From Chinchilla lanigera (Eukaryota; Chordata; Mammalia; Rodentia; Chinchillidae), in contig NW_004955428.1 of NCBI RefSeq assembly GCF_000276665.1, positions 25,329,820 to 25,393,819 of the forward strand: 64,000 nucleotides of DNA. Direction: 5' to 3'. Made by a program: the position numbers and the translations under genes. Of the stretch, positions 34,481-44,307 are shown piece after piece (the first letter of the stretch is position 1; every line of letters begins with the position of its first letter). Below the pieces are notes generated by a model that did not search any database, was not told the DNA's origin, and saw only the letters and a list, made by a program, of their open reading frames with translations.

Positions 34481-36006
34481 GGACAAGTACACCTACCAGT
34501 TTAGGCAAATGTGTTGTGATTTGTCAACATCCCTTTACATTCTGGGAGCCTTACTTTTCTTGGCCCTAAGATTTGTAGAGCCACTCATCTAACAAGTAGT
34601 CATGTAGTTTCTGTGTACCACAAAACTTGATCTCCATTCAGAAGTAAGATGGCCAGAAATATGTAATTATGAAAACATTGGACTTCAGTTATAGCAAATC
34701 TATGGTTTTCCCCAAGCTCAGTATGTCTTCAGCCTGGAATCTGAGAGTTTGACTCTCTTTCCCTGTCTAGTATTGCTACTTTTCTCCCAGCTTGGTGGCC
34801 CTAACTTCTCCAGGATCAGTGTCTAGAGAGCGAGGAAACACTAGGAAGTGGAGTAAATTATTTACTGACCAGTGTGGTGCACTCTGAGCCTGGCAGTTAT
34901 TCCAAAGCTTTAGATGGATGCCTAGCAACTGTGAGGATCTCTTCTCTGCCATTCCCTTGAAATGGGATCAAGCATCTCCAAGCATATTCTAGAGAGTGAG
35001 CCCTCAGGGTGAGAAGCTGACCCTCAATTCTTTCTATGGAGCTCCCCTGGAGCCTGAAGAAGGTCCTACAGCCACCCAGCCCAGCTTGCTTTCATACATA
35101 GTCCAGCCTGTTTCCAGGAAGTGCACGGCATCCTTTGCCCTGACAAACTAAAGGCAACCCACCTAGCTTCTGTAGTCTCCTCTCTCTCTCTGTTGTGCCA
35201 GCAACAAATCCTAAGGTCCTCATAGAGGAAAGCCAGGCACCAGACCACTTCAATGGCAGGCAATTGGCTGCTCCCACACTAGACCATGTGGGCTTATGTA
35301 GGTATACTCAGGCACACTGTGAACCTTTTTTACAATGTCTCATAACAAATCCTCTTCGATATCCACACAGTGTGACCCTTTTATTATGTTGTTTAGGTAA
35401 GAATTTTAAGAGTTGTCCAACCGGTTTTCAGTAATCTCTAAAAACTGGCATCTTGTTCTAACACACCTCTTTAAGAAGTCACAGCTTTGAATATGGGTGT
35501 CTCACCCGAAACTTCTGATTTATTCATCTGTTAAATTTATTCATACCAATCATTTGCTACTGAAATTCCAATTTTCATTTAAAAACTGAACATGGAATAA
35601 TTTCACCACATTTCTGTCGACTAAATCTTCTGTTAGCATCTCTTTAATATAAATATTTTTTTCATTTGGTACTCCAATTTTAAATAGGCAAGTTTTCTTT
35701 TGGCATGCACTATAAAATGTGGGTTAATTTTTAGTGTAGTTACATAATTATCAAAATATTCATCACTTTGAAAATTTATCCTTTTATTCTGAAAACCTTA
35801 TTTTTATATACTGTTTTCTCATACAACATTTGTGAATACATTAGACTAAGTAAGGCTGGTACCTTCTTGCTGCTTTTCTTCTTGAGATTATTGCACATTA
35901 AGTTTTGAATTATCATCACTGCATTGAAGTTTTGATTGGAATGACATTAAAGTATAATTAATGGGGGAACAATTACAATAGGAATGGCAAATTTAAAAAA
36001 CATTAG
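34481..36006. other. Intergenic DNA, no feature recognised
   Basis: Only short open frames. No gene or certain repeat. Confidence 0.5.
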
Positions 36007-36085
36007 GATCAGAGGTGTAATTCAGCAATAGAATGATTGCGTACCACTCACAAAGCCTTGGGTTTAATGTTCAGCAACACAACAA
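36007..36085 (+). mobile_element. Old ID SINE
   Basis: A diverged ID body (ggtgtaattcagcaatagaa, then ccttgggtttaatgttcagc) followed by an A-rich tail. It is clearly older than the ID copies at 20692, 21538 and 41549. Confidence 0.6.
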
Positions 36086-36104
36086 AAAACAAAAAATTAA
36101 TAGC

Positions 36105-36620
36105 TATTACAATGGACCCAGAATTATTCTATGTGCTTTTCAAACATTAACATGTAATTTTCAAAACAATTATGGTAGACTCAATTATCAGCTGCAATTG
36201 TTCACTTCTTGCTGTACCTACAGCTTTGATATCACTCCCTCTTGTATATCTTACTCTTTGACTTTGGGCTTGGTCATATGATATGGACTGCCCAACTGGA
36301 TATAAGCAGATAATCTCTTTTGTGCTTCAGCAGTTGCCATGCCATGTGTCTATTTCACTGACCCCAGGAGATCATTTGGAGCAGATCTGGCCCATTGCTC
36401 AGATTTATAAGAATAAATTGTTGTTCTTTAAACTGTTGAGTCTTGGGTGATTTGTTAAACACTACTAGTTGTCCATAGCTAATAAATATGCTGCATTAAA
36501 AAGTAAGTGATATTATTATGTCTATTTTACATGCACAAAAATGAGGCAAAGAAAAATCAAATGACTTACTAGCTAGCAAATGTTCAGTGTGGTTCCAAAA
36601 TCTATGCTTTTATCCGCCTT
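36105..36620 (-). mobile_element. MIR SINE in two parts (about 36105-36175 and 36512-36620)
   Basis: The left part has ttctatgtgcttttcaaaca and ttaacatgtaattttcaaaa; the right part has attatgtctattttacatgc, aatgaggcaaag and aaatgacttactagctagca. Together they make one reversed MIR. The intervening 36176-36500 is a younger LTR. Confidence 0.65.
36176..36500 (+). mobile_element. MLT1-type LTR inserted into a MIR
   Basis: The end, gaataaattgttgttcttta, then ctgttgagtcttgggtga, tttgttaaacactacta and gctaataaat, is that of an old MLT-type LTR with its polyadenylation region. The start is defined by where the MIR match breaks off. Confidence 0.55.
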
Positions 36621-38162
36621 TATAATATTTAGTCTTTTGTTTTGAAAAAAAAGTTTATTCAAATTCATTTATTTAATTGTTTCCATATCCCACTATAAAC
36701 ACATACTTTTTAAATGCTCTACACGTCTAACATTCTATCATTTATGCCATTTGTTGATTATCAACTTTTTGATGATTCTGAGTCAAAGCCCTATTTTTTA
36801 AGCTATTTCATCAATATTTCAACACTTTAGAACTCTAACACTCTGAACTCACAGATAAGAAAAGAAAGCATTAAGTCCCAAAACTATTCTTATAAACTGA
36901 TACCTGCTATATGCCTTTAGTGTTGGTTCTCATTGCACTCCTGGCTCTGTCAACCTGCCTCACCTCCTGGTGTTCTGCTTTTTAAACTTTTTATCTTTGT
37001 ACTATATACCTGATATCTCATGCCCTTTGGTATTTCTTTCTTGCTTCTAACCCCTTTGTACAACTTTTATTTCTCATGTACTTACTTGCATAGGGTAGTT
37101 GTGAAGATATATGGGATAATGCATATAAATCTCATTTAGCATAGTACTGGTACCGTACCATTATTCAGTTATGCTCAATAAATGCTTCCTTCTTTGCAGT
37201 TATACTTCTCTCATTATTTCTTCTTAGTATCCTTGTACCCATTTCATCTTCCTTATTTTCAAAGAGTTCTGTCCTGAATCTCTTCTCACACCTCATTCTC
37301 CCTCTCACCTGGAGAATTCTACATGGCCCATCTAGAAGTGATAAAATTTCACATCCTACCCTCCCCTGAGGTCCAGACCCACATATCTATTTACCGCAAT
37401 CTACTAAAGCCCAACTTCAATAGTAACAAAATAGGTTTTCCCCATTTATTCTCCAAACCTTTTAGTCTTTCCACAACTTCTACCATTATATATGAACTGC
37501 TATATATTCATTGGCCCAAACCAGACACTAGACATAATCACTTATTCTCCCCTCATTCTTATTCTCCAATCACCAACTTCTATTGATTTTGTAACAGAAC
37601 CCCTTAAATATTCATATAACTTTTCACTACCTTCTGGGAGCCACATTAATCCCTTACTTTCACTGATTAATCTTGATCCTGGATTTCACATCTGTCTAGC
37701 TCCACTAGGACTAAACACAAGCCCCTTTCAAACTCGAGAAATCAATACCCCCTACCATTGTCCCATGCCTCTGCCAGAATATCAGGAATCCTGCCAGAAG
37801 ACATCACTATAGAGCAGCTAGATACAAGCGTTAGTTGTTCCACTGGTCTTCTTTGGATGTATCTGGATCTAGCAATACCTGTAGATCTTTGCCTTTGACC
37901 CTCACCCACATAGGTCTTAAATCTCTTCTTTCGCTCTTGGACCTGGTGACGTGACTATATTTTGAATTTGCAAACACCTGGGGGGAATAATGTGACAGTC
38001 AGGAGCCCTCACTAAGCCTATTTTAACAAACTCTAGACTTAATCCTTTTGTTTTCCAGCAACGTTTACTATATTGTATTTAGTGAACGGCATCAACCATA
38101 TCTGCTAAGCAATCCCACTGAATGCTTTTGATGCTTTAGATTTTAAATCATGCAATACACTT
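36621..38162. other. Intergenic DNA with a MIR and pyrimidine-rich part
   Basis: A MIR on the + strand is at about 37085-37190 (tgcatagggtagttgtgaag, atgctcaataaatgcttcc). The pyrimidine-rich part at 37200-37820 has overlapping open frames of 87 and 106 codons with no recognisable domain; low purine content explains the scarcity of stops. Confidence 0.5.
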
Positions 38163-38330
38163 TTTAAACCTCAATATACACAGAATCATCTGGAGAGGTT
38201 TTTGTAACATAAATATTCCCAGAAGCTGGATACTCTGCTTGAGATCTTCAGTGGAGCTGGGACTTTCCTTAAAATAAAAATCCCTGAGGGATTCTGATGG
38301 GCAGTCAGGTTCAGAAAATGATTTTTCTAA
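38163..38330 (+). mobile_element. MER5-type DNA transposon fragment
   Basis: It follows the MER5 (hAT-Charlie, non-autonomous) pattern: acacagaatcatctggagag, a ttttgtaacat block, and ggattctgatgggcagtc. Confidence 0.55.
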
Positions 38331-40033
38331 ACTGAGATTTCCTATGCAAATAGTACAAGATTTTATTTACAATTTAAGCAGTGGGAATAGATTATAAAAT
38401 TATATAGATTATTAATTTTCTTTAAAATTTTTATTGAAAAGTTAGCTTTCAGATAAAGATGTTTGTTGAAAGAAAGGTATTTCCTTTGACAGTTCATATT
38501 TTTTGAGTCTCTTATGTTAAGAAATTCATTTTTTGGTGATTCTATATATAGGAGAGAAACTGTAATGTCTCCCCTATCATTTTTTTCTTTACAAATTATT
38601 ATAGTTTGTACCCAACAAACTTCCCCCAAAAAGGAAGCTACTGAAACCTAATAACTATTAAATCATTCTACTTGGTCTGATCCTGAAAGCCCATGTTACT
38701 TACAATTATTACATGGCTTAAGGTAGCAGAATGTTTCCATAGCCTAATAAAGAGTTTATTACAGGAAGTCCATGTCAATACATATAAGAGCAAATATCCA
38801 TTTTTGATGTGTGTTAATTGACACTTGGTGACATTCTTTCATGTTTTAAGTATTTAATGTACTTATAAACCCAACCAAGCAGCAATTTTTAAAATACTAA
38901 AACCTTTAAATTACTACAATCTTTTTACTATCTGTGAATCCCTGAACTGTTTTCTCATTTTTTCAAGCCTACATTTATAAATCTGCTCTCTTTTAAACAT
39001 CTAAGCATTTGTTTAGTTGAAAATAAAGGAGAATAGTACAGCAGACATGGTGTCTTATTCGGTCTCCTTTAAAAACACTTTCAGGTGTACAGTTGGTAAG
39101 CTAAGGCAATTCTATCCATGGGTACTGGAGGGCTGTGGGAAATGTCATTTTTATGGTGAGATTTCACATAAATGTTTCAAAGAAATATTGTTCAACTATG
39201 CATCTTACTACTTGTCTACGATTTTCTCAGCTTTTCTGTTTTCTGTTTGATTTTGTCAGCTTTTTAACTCTTCTCTGCTGGGCACCCTAGGGGAAGCCTC
39301 ACCCAGGGAAGCCTCAGTCAGTCTACCATGAGGTGCTTTATTCAGATCATTGTTTTCAGGTGGCAACCACTCCCCCAAATCACCCTACTCTTTCTTTTTC
39401 TATTATCCAATCAAACAAGGTCTGCTTTAGATCCTTTATTCTTTTGATATCTTTATGTCTCTAAGTTGATGAATTGTTTTTTAAGCTTTTCATGCATGAC
39501 CCTCCCCAATCAGGTAGCACAGTAGCACAGATCTTTTAACTTGAATGTATTGCTATACAAATTTCAGACATGGGTAATTCTGCAATTCTATTCTTCCTCA
39601 AATCTCTCCTTTAAAATGCCCTGGGATTTCTCATTTTATATATTCATTATGTCTTGTTTTAATCAAAAGACTTCATTAGATTCAGTCCTGAATAAAATGA
39701 CAACTCTTCACACTTCAATGGGCTGAACAGCCCACTCATTGCATCTGTCCCTATATACCTCTCTTGGAAATGAGACTGGTGGAATACTGCATGTTATCTC
39801 CTACCCGTAGGGCTTCTTTACTTCTAATGTCCCCAGAATCAAGTTCCAGATCTTCCTGACTTTCCAAATTCCTTCAATATCTGATTTTACCCAAACTTCC
39901 TAACATTTTTCTCATACTCCGCCAATTCAAGCATGTCTTCAGCTGGTCTTCTCTTATTTTACCTCAAATGCCCATCCTATGACTTCTTCCCAAATGGCAA
40001 TTATACTTTAAGGAGTAAATTTTCAGTCTCACC
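38331..40033. other. Intergenic DNA with a possible L2 fragment
   Basis: About 39830-40030 resembles an L2 LINE 3' part on the + strand (aagcatgtcttcagctgg, ctcaaatgcccatcct, gacttcttcccaa). The rest is unassigned. Confidence 0.4.
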
Positions 40034-40429
40034 TGTTACAGTTTATGCCTAGATATCGCCCTCCTCCCCCCCCCCCAACAAAGCCTCATGCAGTCATGGG
40101 GTGGGCTTCTAGAGTTTGTGATTAATTCACGTTCCGGTGCTGGGATTATGGGTGTGAGTGCTACATTCACCTTGAGGTGGGTAACTTGCATACAATGTAA
40201 GGGAGGGAAAAAAGCTTGTTCGCTGCCCCTCCCTTTTTGCTCTTGTTTTGCTGTTTTTCTGCCACTATGTGCCATGAACTATTGCCCTCTGCCATGTGCC
40301 ACTCTGCCTTGCAGTCTGTGGAGTGTGGACTGAAACCTTCACAAACTGTGAGTTAAATAAACCTTTCCCTCTTTTACTTGGGTGTCAGGTATTTTGTCTC
40401 ACCAAGGAGAGAGAAAAGTAACCAAGACA
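40034..40429 (+). mobile_element. Solo MaLR-type LTR
   Basis: TG start, ccctcatgc-type block (aaagcctcatgcagtcatgg), ggtgtgagtgctacattcac, a polyadenylation signal in gttaaataaacctttccc and the end attttgtctcaccaagg...accaagaca. No internal region adjoins it, so it is a solo LTR. It shares its order with LTRs at 6893 and 22891 (reverse). Confidence 0.8.
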
Positions 40430-41548
40430 TCTGGCAGTTAAGCATCACTAATTTTATCTCTAAGCAATTCTTTTTTTCCTGAATCGAATATTTCCTTTAC
40501 TTTTATATTACCAGTCCAAACAAAAGAACTTGTTTGTAATGTGAGCAATCCAAGTTCAAATAAACCTAAGGTGAAATTCTGCAGAAGCAGCTGATACCTG
40601 CACACCAAAATGCTGATTTGTGTACTTCTAAACTATAGAGGCTCCTTAATTGAGTTTTCATGAGGACAGTAAAACTCTCACCTACCATGCATGAATTTAA
40701 ACAATACAATGAAAAATGAAAGCTTTATGTACTCAAAATCCCAATACATATGCAGTAAAACATAGGCCTCTCAACAGCCTCATATTTCATACTCTGTGTC
40801 ATTCTTATGGGCATTGAAATAACCATAACCTACTGTACCAAGGCCCCAGCTGACCTTGATTTTCCTCTTTTGAGTCATCTCATTTGGTCTGCCCTGCATG
40901 ATGATTCTCATTTCTTGGCTCTTTTAATAAAGCTAAAGTAGTTGTTGGGCTCCACTCATGTTGGTCTTGTTTACTCCAGAAAGAGCTTCTTAGTCTACAG
41001 TTCTGCTCTTCTACCCCAGCATGGAGGAGCTGTAGCCTACTGTGAGGTAGGATCCTCAGGGCCAACTGTGTTTGCTCTGTGCTTTATGGCTGGAAAAGAT
41101 TCCCAGCACATTTGTAGGAAGAGTATCTTTTGAAAAGTCCAGCCTTAAAGTTAGATAAATAACTAAGTCTAAATTTCCCTTAAAAAAGATAGCAAACAAA
41201 AAGAACATCCCATCAGTTTAAAGGTTGCTTCCTTGACCTACCTCATCCACTCACCATACTCAGTCTAAATCAGGACCCTTTGTTTTAAAATGTACTTGGA
41301 CTGTGTTCTTTGTCTCAAAACACGCATCTCACAGAATACACTGGGGTTTCTGAGGGATCAGTGCATTTTTTCTCACTACTGGGTGGGTTCTACCAGAGCT
41401 GATGGTGGGTCTGGTATAGTTTAGCATTGTTGTCAGCCTCATCACTGACTCTACTCCTTAAATAATGCAGAATATAAGAATAACTGTAGGGTTGGTGGAG
41501 AACAAAAGGAAATAAATATATAAAATAGTCTATAAATACTGTAAAGCA
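40430..41548. other. Intergenic DNA, no feature recognised
   Basis: No gene or clear repeat seen. Confidence 0.5.
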
Positions 41549-41636
41549 TGGGGGCTGGGGATTTAGCTCAGCGGCAAAGCGCCTGCCTGGCAAGCGCAAG
41601 GTCGTGAGTTCGGTTCCCCGTACCGGAGAAAAAACC

Positions 41637-41662
<26 letters not shown>
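41549..41662 (+). mobile_element. ID SINE
   Basis: Near-identical to the ID at 21538, with a long A-tail and a 15-base exact direct repeat (aaatactgtaaagca at 41534-41548 and 41663-41677). Clearly a young insertion. Confidence 0.96.
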
Positions 41663-41668
<6 letters not shown>

Positions 41669-42472
41669 TGTAAAGCACATATATGTAAGTGGGTGTTCAT
41701 GAGTGTGCACTGAATACTGTGGTTAGCACATGGTAACTATTCCATAAATATTGACGTTTTTAACCCTTCCTTGAAATGTAAACTGGAAAAATCTTTCTTG
41801 AGCAGCAATGTAGACACTTACTCTGCTACGTTGCTCACTTTGTTTCCCAACTAAAAGCACCAGACTTACTGGAGTAATGTTTTCTACTCAAGCATATCCC
41901 TGAGGCCAAGCCTGGCACCCTACCTCTCAGGACTCTTCAGTTCCCAAATACCCAGTGCTCTCATTCTATATTTAGAGGTTTAAACTGACAAAATTGACAA
42001 ACTCACATTTCTAAATAAGTCTAAAACTCACCACGTCTCCCTCTACCAACCAAAATGCTTTGGGGAAAAACAGAGAGCCAGAGGGCCACGTGTTAGGAAA
42101 AACGAATCCTCTGGCGCACCATCTTGTCTTCCAAAGTGAATCTTCCAGTGTACAAAGTTTGCCTAGAGGCTTAACAGGCACTTTAGTAACGGAGAGAGTT
42201 AAAAATAATGACTCATGAAACCTAGATTTATGCTTCAGTCCATTGAAGCAGTCTGACACGTTATGTGGAGCTCAAGGAACGTGTTTGATAAACAACTTGA
42301 AAACTCTGGAGGAAAGAACAGCATGTCTCAGTGTCTCTTGCCCTTGATCATCTCTTCTACATAGATGTCATAAATCCCCATCTTGCCTGTTAGCAGTGCT
42401 TTAAAACTGTAGGATTCTAGTAAAAACAGGCGGATCTTCTCAACCAACAAGCTCTTAGGATGGTTTTATGAG
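41663..42472. other. Intergenic DNA upstream of ARSJ
   Basis: No gene or repeat recognised. An E-box CACGTG lies at 42088-42093 or one base to either side. About 1.9 kb upstream of the ARSJ start, this stretch could hold regulatory sites, which I cannot judge from one sequence. Confidence 0.4.
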
Positions 42473-42720
42473 ACGAGGGGAGAAAGGGAGGAGGGAGACG
42501 AAAAGAGGGAAAAGAAAATCAAGGAAGGAATTGAGGAGAGAGGGTGGAAGAGAGGGAGGGATGAAGAGAGGGAGGGATGAAGAGAGGGAGGGAGGGATGA
42601 AGAGAGGGAGGGAGGGATGAAGAGAGGGAGGGAGGGAGGGAGCGACGAAGGAAGGAAGGAAGGAAGGAAGGAAGGAAGGAAGGAAGGAAGAAAGGAAGGG
42701 AGGGAAGGAGGAAGGAAGAT
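42473..42720. repeat. Polypurine tract with GGGA and GGAA microsatellites
   Basis: The + strand is almost pure purine. It has about four copies of a 16-20 base unit (gagggagggatgaaga and similar) and then a run of about eleven GGAA/GAAG units at 42647-42690. It lies 300-500 bases before the ARSJ CpG island. The minus-strand frames of 75 and 98 codons here (Ser/Leu/Pro repeats) are by-products. Confidence 0.95.
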
Positions 42721-43049
42721 AAATGAGAAAAGATGAAGGTCCCCAAATCACTGGCTAGGAAGTGGCAGTTTCTTCACTGCAGGAACGCAGCAGTTTTGGA
42801 GGCAAAGGGTGCCTCTTTGAGTTCTTGGAGTAGAGACCGCTGTGGGTTGGTCTGGAGAGAGGAGCGCAAGGGCAGCAATTTTAATATCTTTGCTTAGGAA
42901 GAAGCTAATGAGTAAGTCAGACCATGACTGTCAGGTTTTGGACAAAGTGATTCAACTTTAAAAGTTGTAGTTAGGACTGTTAAACAAAAATAGAGGCGGG
43001 TGGAAAAGGAGCAGGAAAATGGGGTGGGGTGGGGTGCGGGCACAAGAGG

Positions 43050-44180
43050 AGGAAGGTGAAAGTATGCTATGGCTTTCTCCACGTGCCTGCTCGCTCCCCA
43101 CTCCCTCCAGAAGCGAGGAAAGTTCCGGGGTGGGCGAGGACGCTCGGTCTCCAGACCAGCGACGCCCGGGCGCCACGGTCCCCTCTCGGGGAGGCGAAGG
43201 CAGGGCCCCCTCCCGCCCGGCCTGTCCGGAGAGCAGGGCTGCGGCGCCCGCGGCCCGCCTCCTCCTGGGGAGCTGAGCGCGAGCGGGGCTGAGACTCCCG
43301 GGCAGGAGGCGGCGCGGGGCCTGGGCTGAGTCCGCGGCGACCGCACGGCCTGCGGGACCCCGCGGTGGCCCACGCGCCCGCCCCGGGTCCTGGGAAGCGG
43401 GGTTCTCAGCCGGAGGGAGCGCTATGTTAGTTAGTTAGGGTTAGGAGGCGCTTTTTTGCTCACTGGGCCGCCTGGAGGGTGTACGGGGTCCGCGAACGCC
43501 TGGAGCACCCGGACCCCGAGGGACCCTGGAAGCGCAGAGCGCGGACCAGACCCGACGAGCCCGCCGCGCTCCCGGGACGCCCGGCCCCCAGCCTGGAGGC
43601 CACCACGCTCCCCGCCCGGGACCCGCGACCTCACTTGCTTCTTAGTTCTTCAGAGAAGTTTTGGGGGGACCGACTCACGTCTGCGCTGTGCGGAAACTGC
43701 TCTGCTGGGCGGGAAGGGCGCCGGGGGCAGGAGCGACGGCAGCGCCTCCCTCGGCCCGGGCCGGCGGGCAAGCGTCCGTCCAGCAGCTGCGGCCCTGGCC
43801 CAGGTGACGCCCGGCCGTGCTCGCTCTCCGGGGCGCAGCTTCGCCGGGCCCGCCCTCCGCGTGCATGTGCGGGGCGCGGGGCGCGGGCTCTGCCGCCGGG
43901 CCTCGGGGAGACCTCGTGCATGGCCGCCCGGGGGGGACCCCCGCCCCCGCCGCCCACTGCGCGGGCGCGGGCCGGTCTGCAAGAGCCGTAGCTATGGGCG
44001 CCCTGGCCGGCTGCTGGGTCCTGAGCCTCCTGGCCTACGCGTACCTGTCCTGGGGCCAGGGCCTAGAGGACAAGGAAGAGGAAGGGTCCCGGCGAGCTCA
44101 AGCTGCTGAGAGTCCCGGGCCCGCGCAGCCGCACCTCATCTTCATCCTCGCGGATGATCAGGGATTTAGAGATGTGGGCT
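43050..44180 (+). promoter_or_regulatory. ARSJ: CpG island: ARSJ promoter and first exon
   Basis: A sudden, dense rise in G+C and CpG compared with the AT-rich surroundings, ending at the first exon of ARSJ. I see no TATA box. GC-box type sequences occur (cgcccgccccggg near 43373 and ctgggcgggaag near 43706), and an E-box CACGTG at 43080-43085. Transcription probably starts at several points in this island; the exact start cannot be read from the sequence. Open frames on both strands across the island reflect the lack of AT-rich stops. Confidence 0.85.
43920..43991 (+). other. uORF (23 codons) in ARSJ leader, related to the human N-terminus
   Basis: ATG 43920 starts [12 protein letters not shown] and stops at TAG 43989-43991, two bases before the ARSJ start at 43994 and in a different frame. 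As I recall it, human ARSJ begins MAPRG... with a proline run and is in frame with MGALAG. Here the distance between the two ATGs is 74 bases, not a multiple of three. The uORF could reduce or direct translation of the main frame. A seven-G run at 43930-43936 is a possible place for a sequencing error. Confidence 0.6.
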
Positions 44181-44301
44181 ACCACGGCTCTGAGATAAGG
44201 ACGCCCACTCTGGACAGGCTGGCTGCCCAAGGAGTTAAACTGGAGAACTACTATGTCCAGCCCATTTGCACGCCGTCCAGGAGTCAGTTTATTACTGGAA
44301 G
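43994..44301 (+). CDS. ARSJ: Arylsulfatase J, exon 1 (N-terminal 102 codons plus 2 bases)
   Basis: ARSJ belongs to the type I sulfatases that act in the secretory pathway and are activated by SUMF1, which converts a cysteine to formylglycine; its natural substrate is not established. From M1 (43994) the protein has a hydrophobic signal peptide (residues about 2-20, ending YLSWGQ), a short acidic linker (EDKEEE), then the sulfatase fold: [12 protein letters not shown] (residues 47-58, with metal-binding D54 and D55), [12 protein letters not shown], and CTPSR (residues 92-96), the modification motif with C92 as the active-site residue. Human ARSJ is about 599 residues, so most of the protein lies in the next exon beyond the window. 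I chose ATG 43994 because it has G at -3 and +4 and leads directly into the signal peptide. An in-frame ATG at 43865 would add 43 residues, but its context is poor. Its close relative ARSI is less likely because MGALAG...YLSWGQ is characteristic of ARSJ. Confidence 0.95.
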
Positions 44302-44307
44302 GTAAGA
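44302..44307 (+). other. ARSJ: Splice donor of ARSJ exon 1
   Basis: The junction AAG|GTAAGA is a near-perfect donor. The exon ends after two bases of a codon (AG), so the intron is in phase 2. Reading on gives a stop at once (TAA at 44303-44305). In human ARSJ the residue after ITG is Lys, which fits a codon split A-purine|G. Confidence 0.92.

Noticed and set aside
37323..37812. Overlapping frames of 87 and 106 codons
   Set aside because: Pyrimidine-rich sequence, two frames open at once, no recognisable domain.
42455..42751. Minus-strand frames of 75 and 98 codons with Ser/Leu/Pro repeats
   Set aside because: They are translations of the purine-rich microsatellite at 42473-42720, with no start context or known protein.
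43425..43448. Telomere-like ttagggttagg
   Set aside because: Only one and a half TTAGGG units in a mixed context; no real telomeric array.
43456..43957. Several frames of 100-217 codons on both strands in the CpG island
   Set aside because: High G+C removes stop codons by chance. Only the frame through 43994-44301 has a recognisable protein (ARSJ); the longer upstream part of other frames is Arg/Pro/Gly/Ala-rich with no homology I know.
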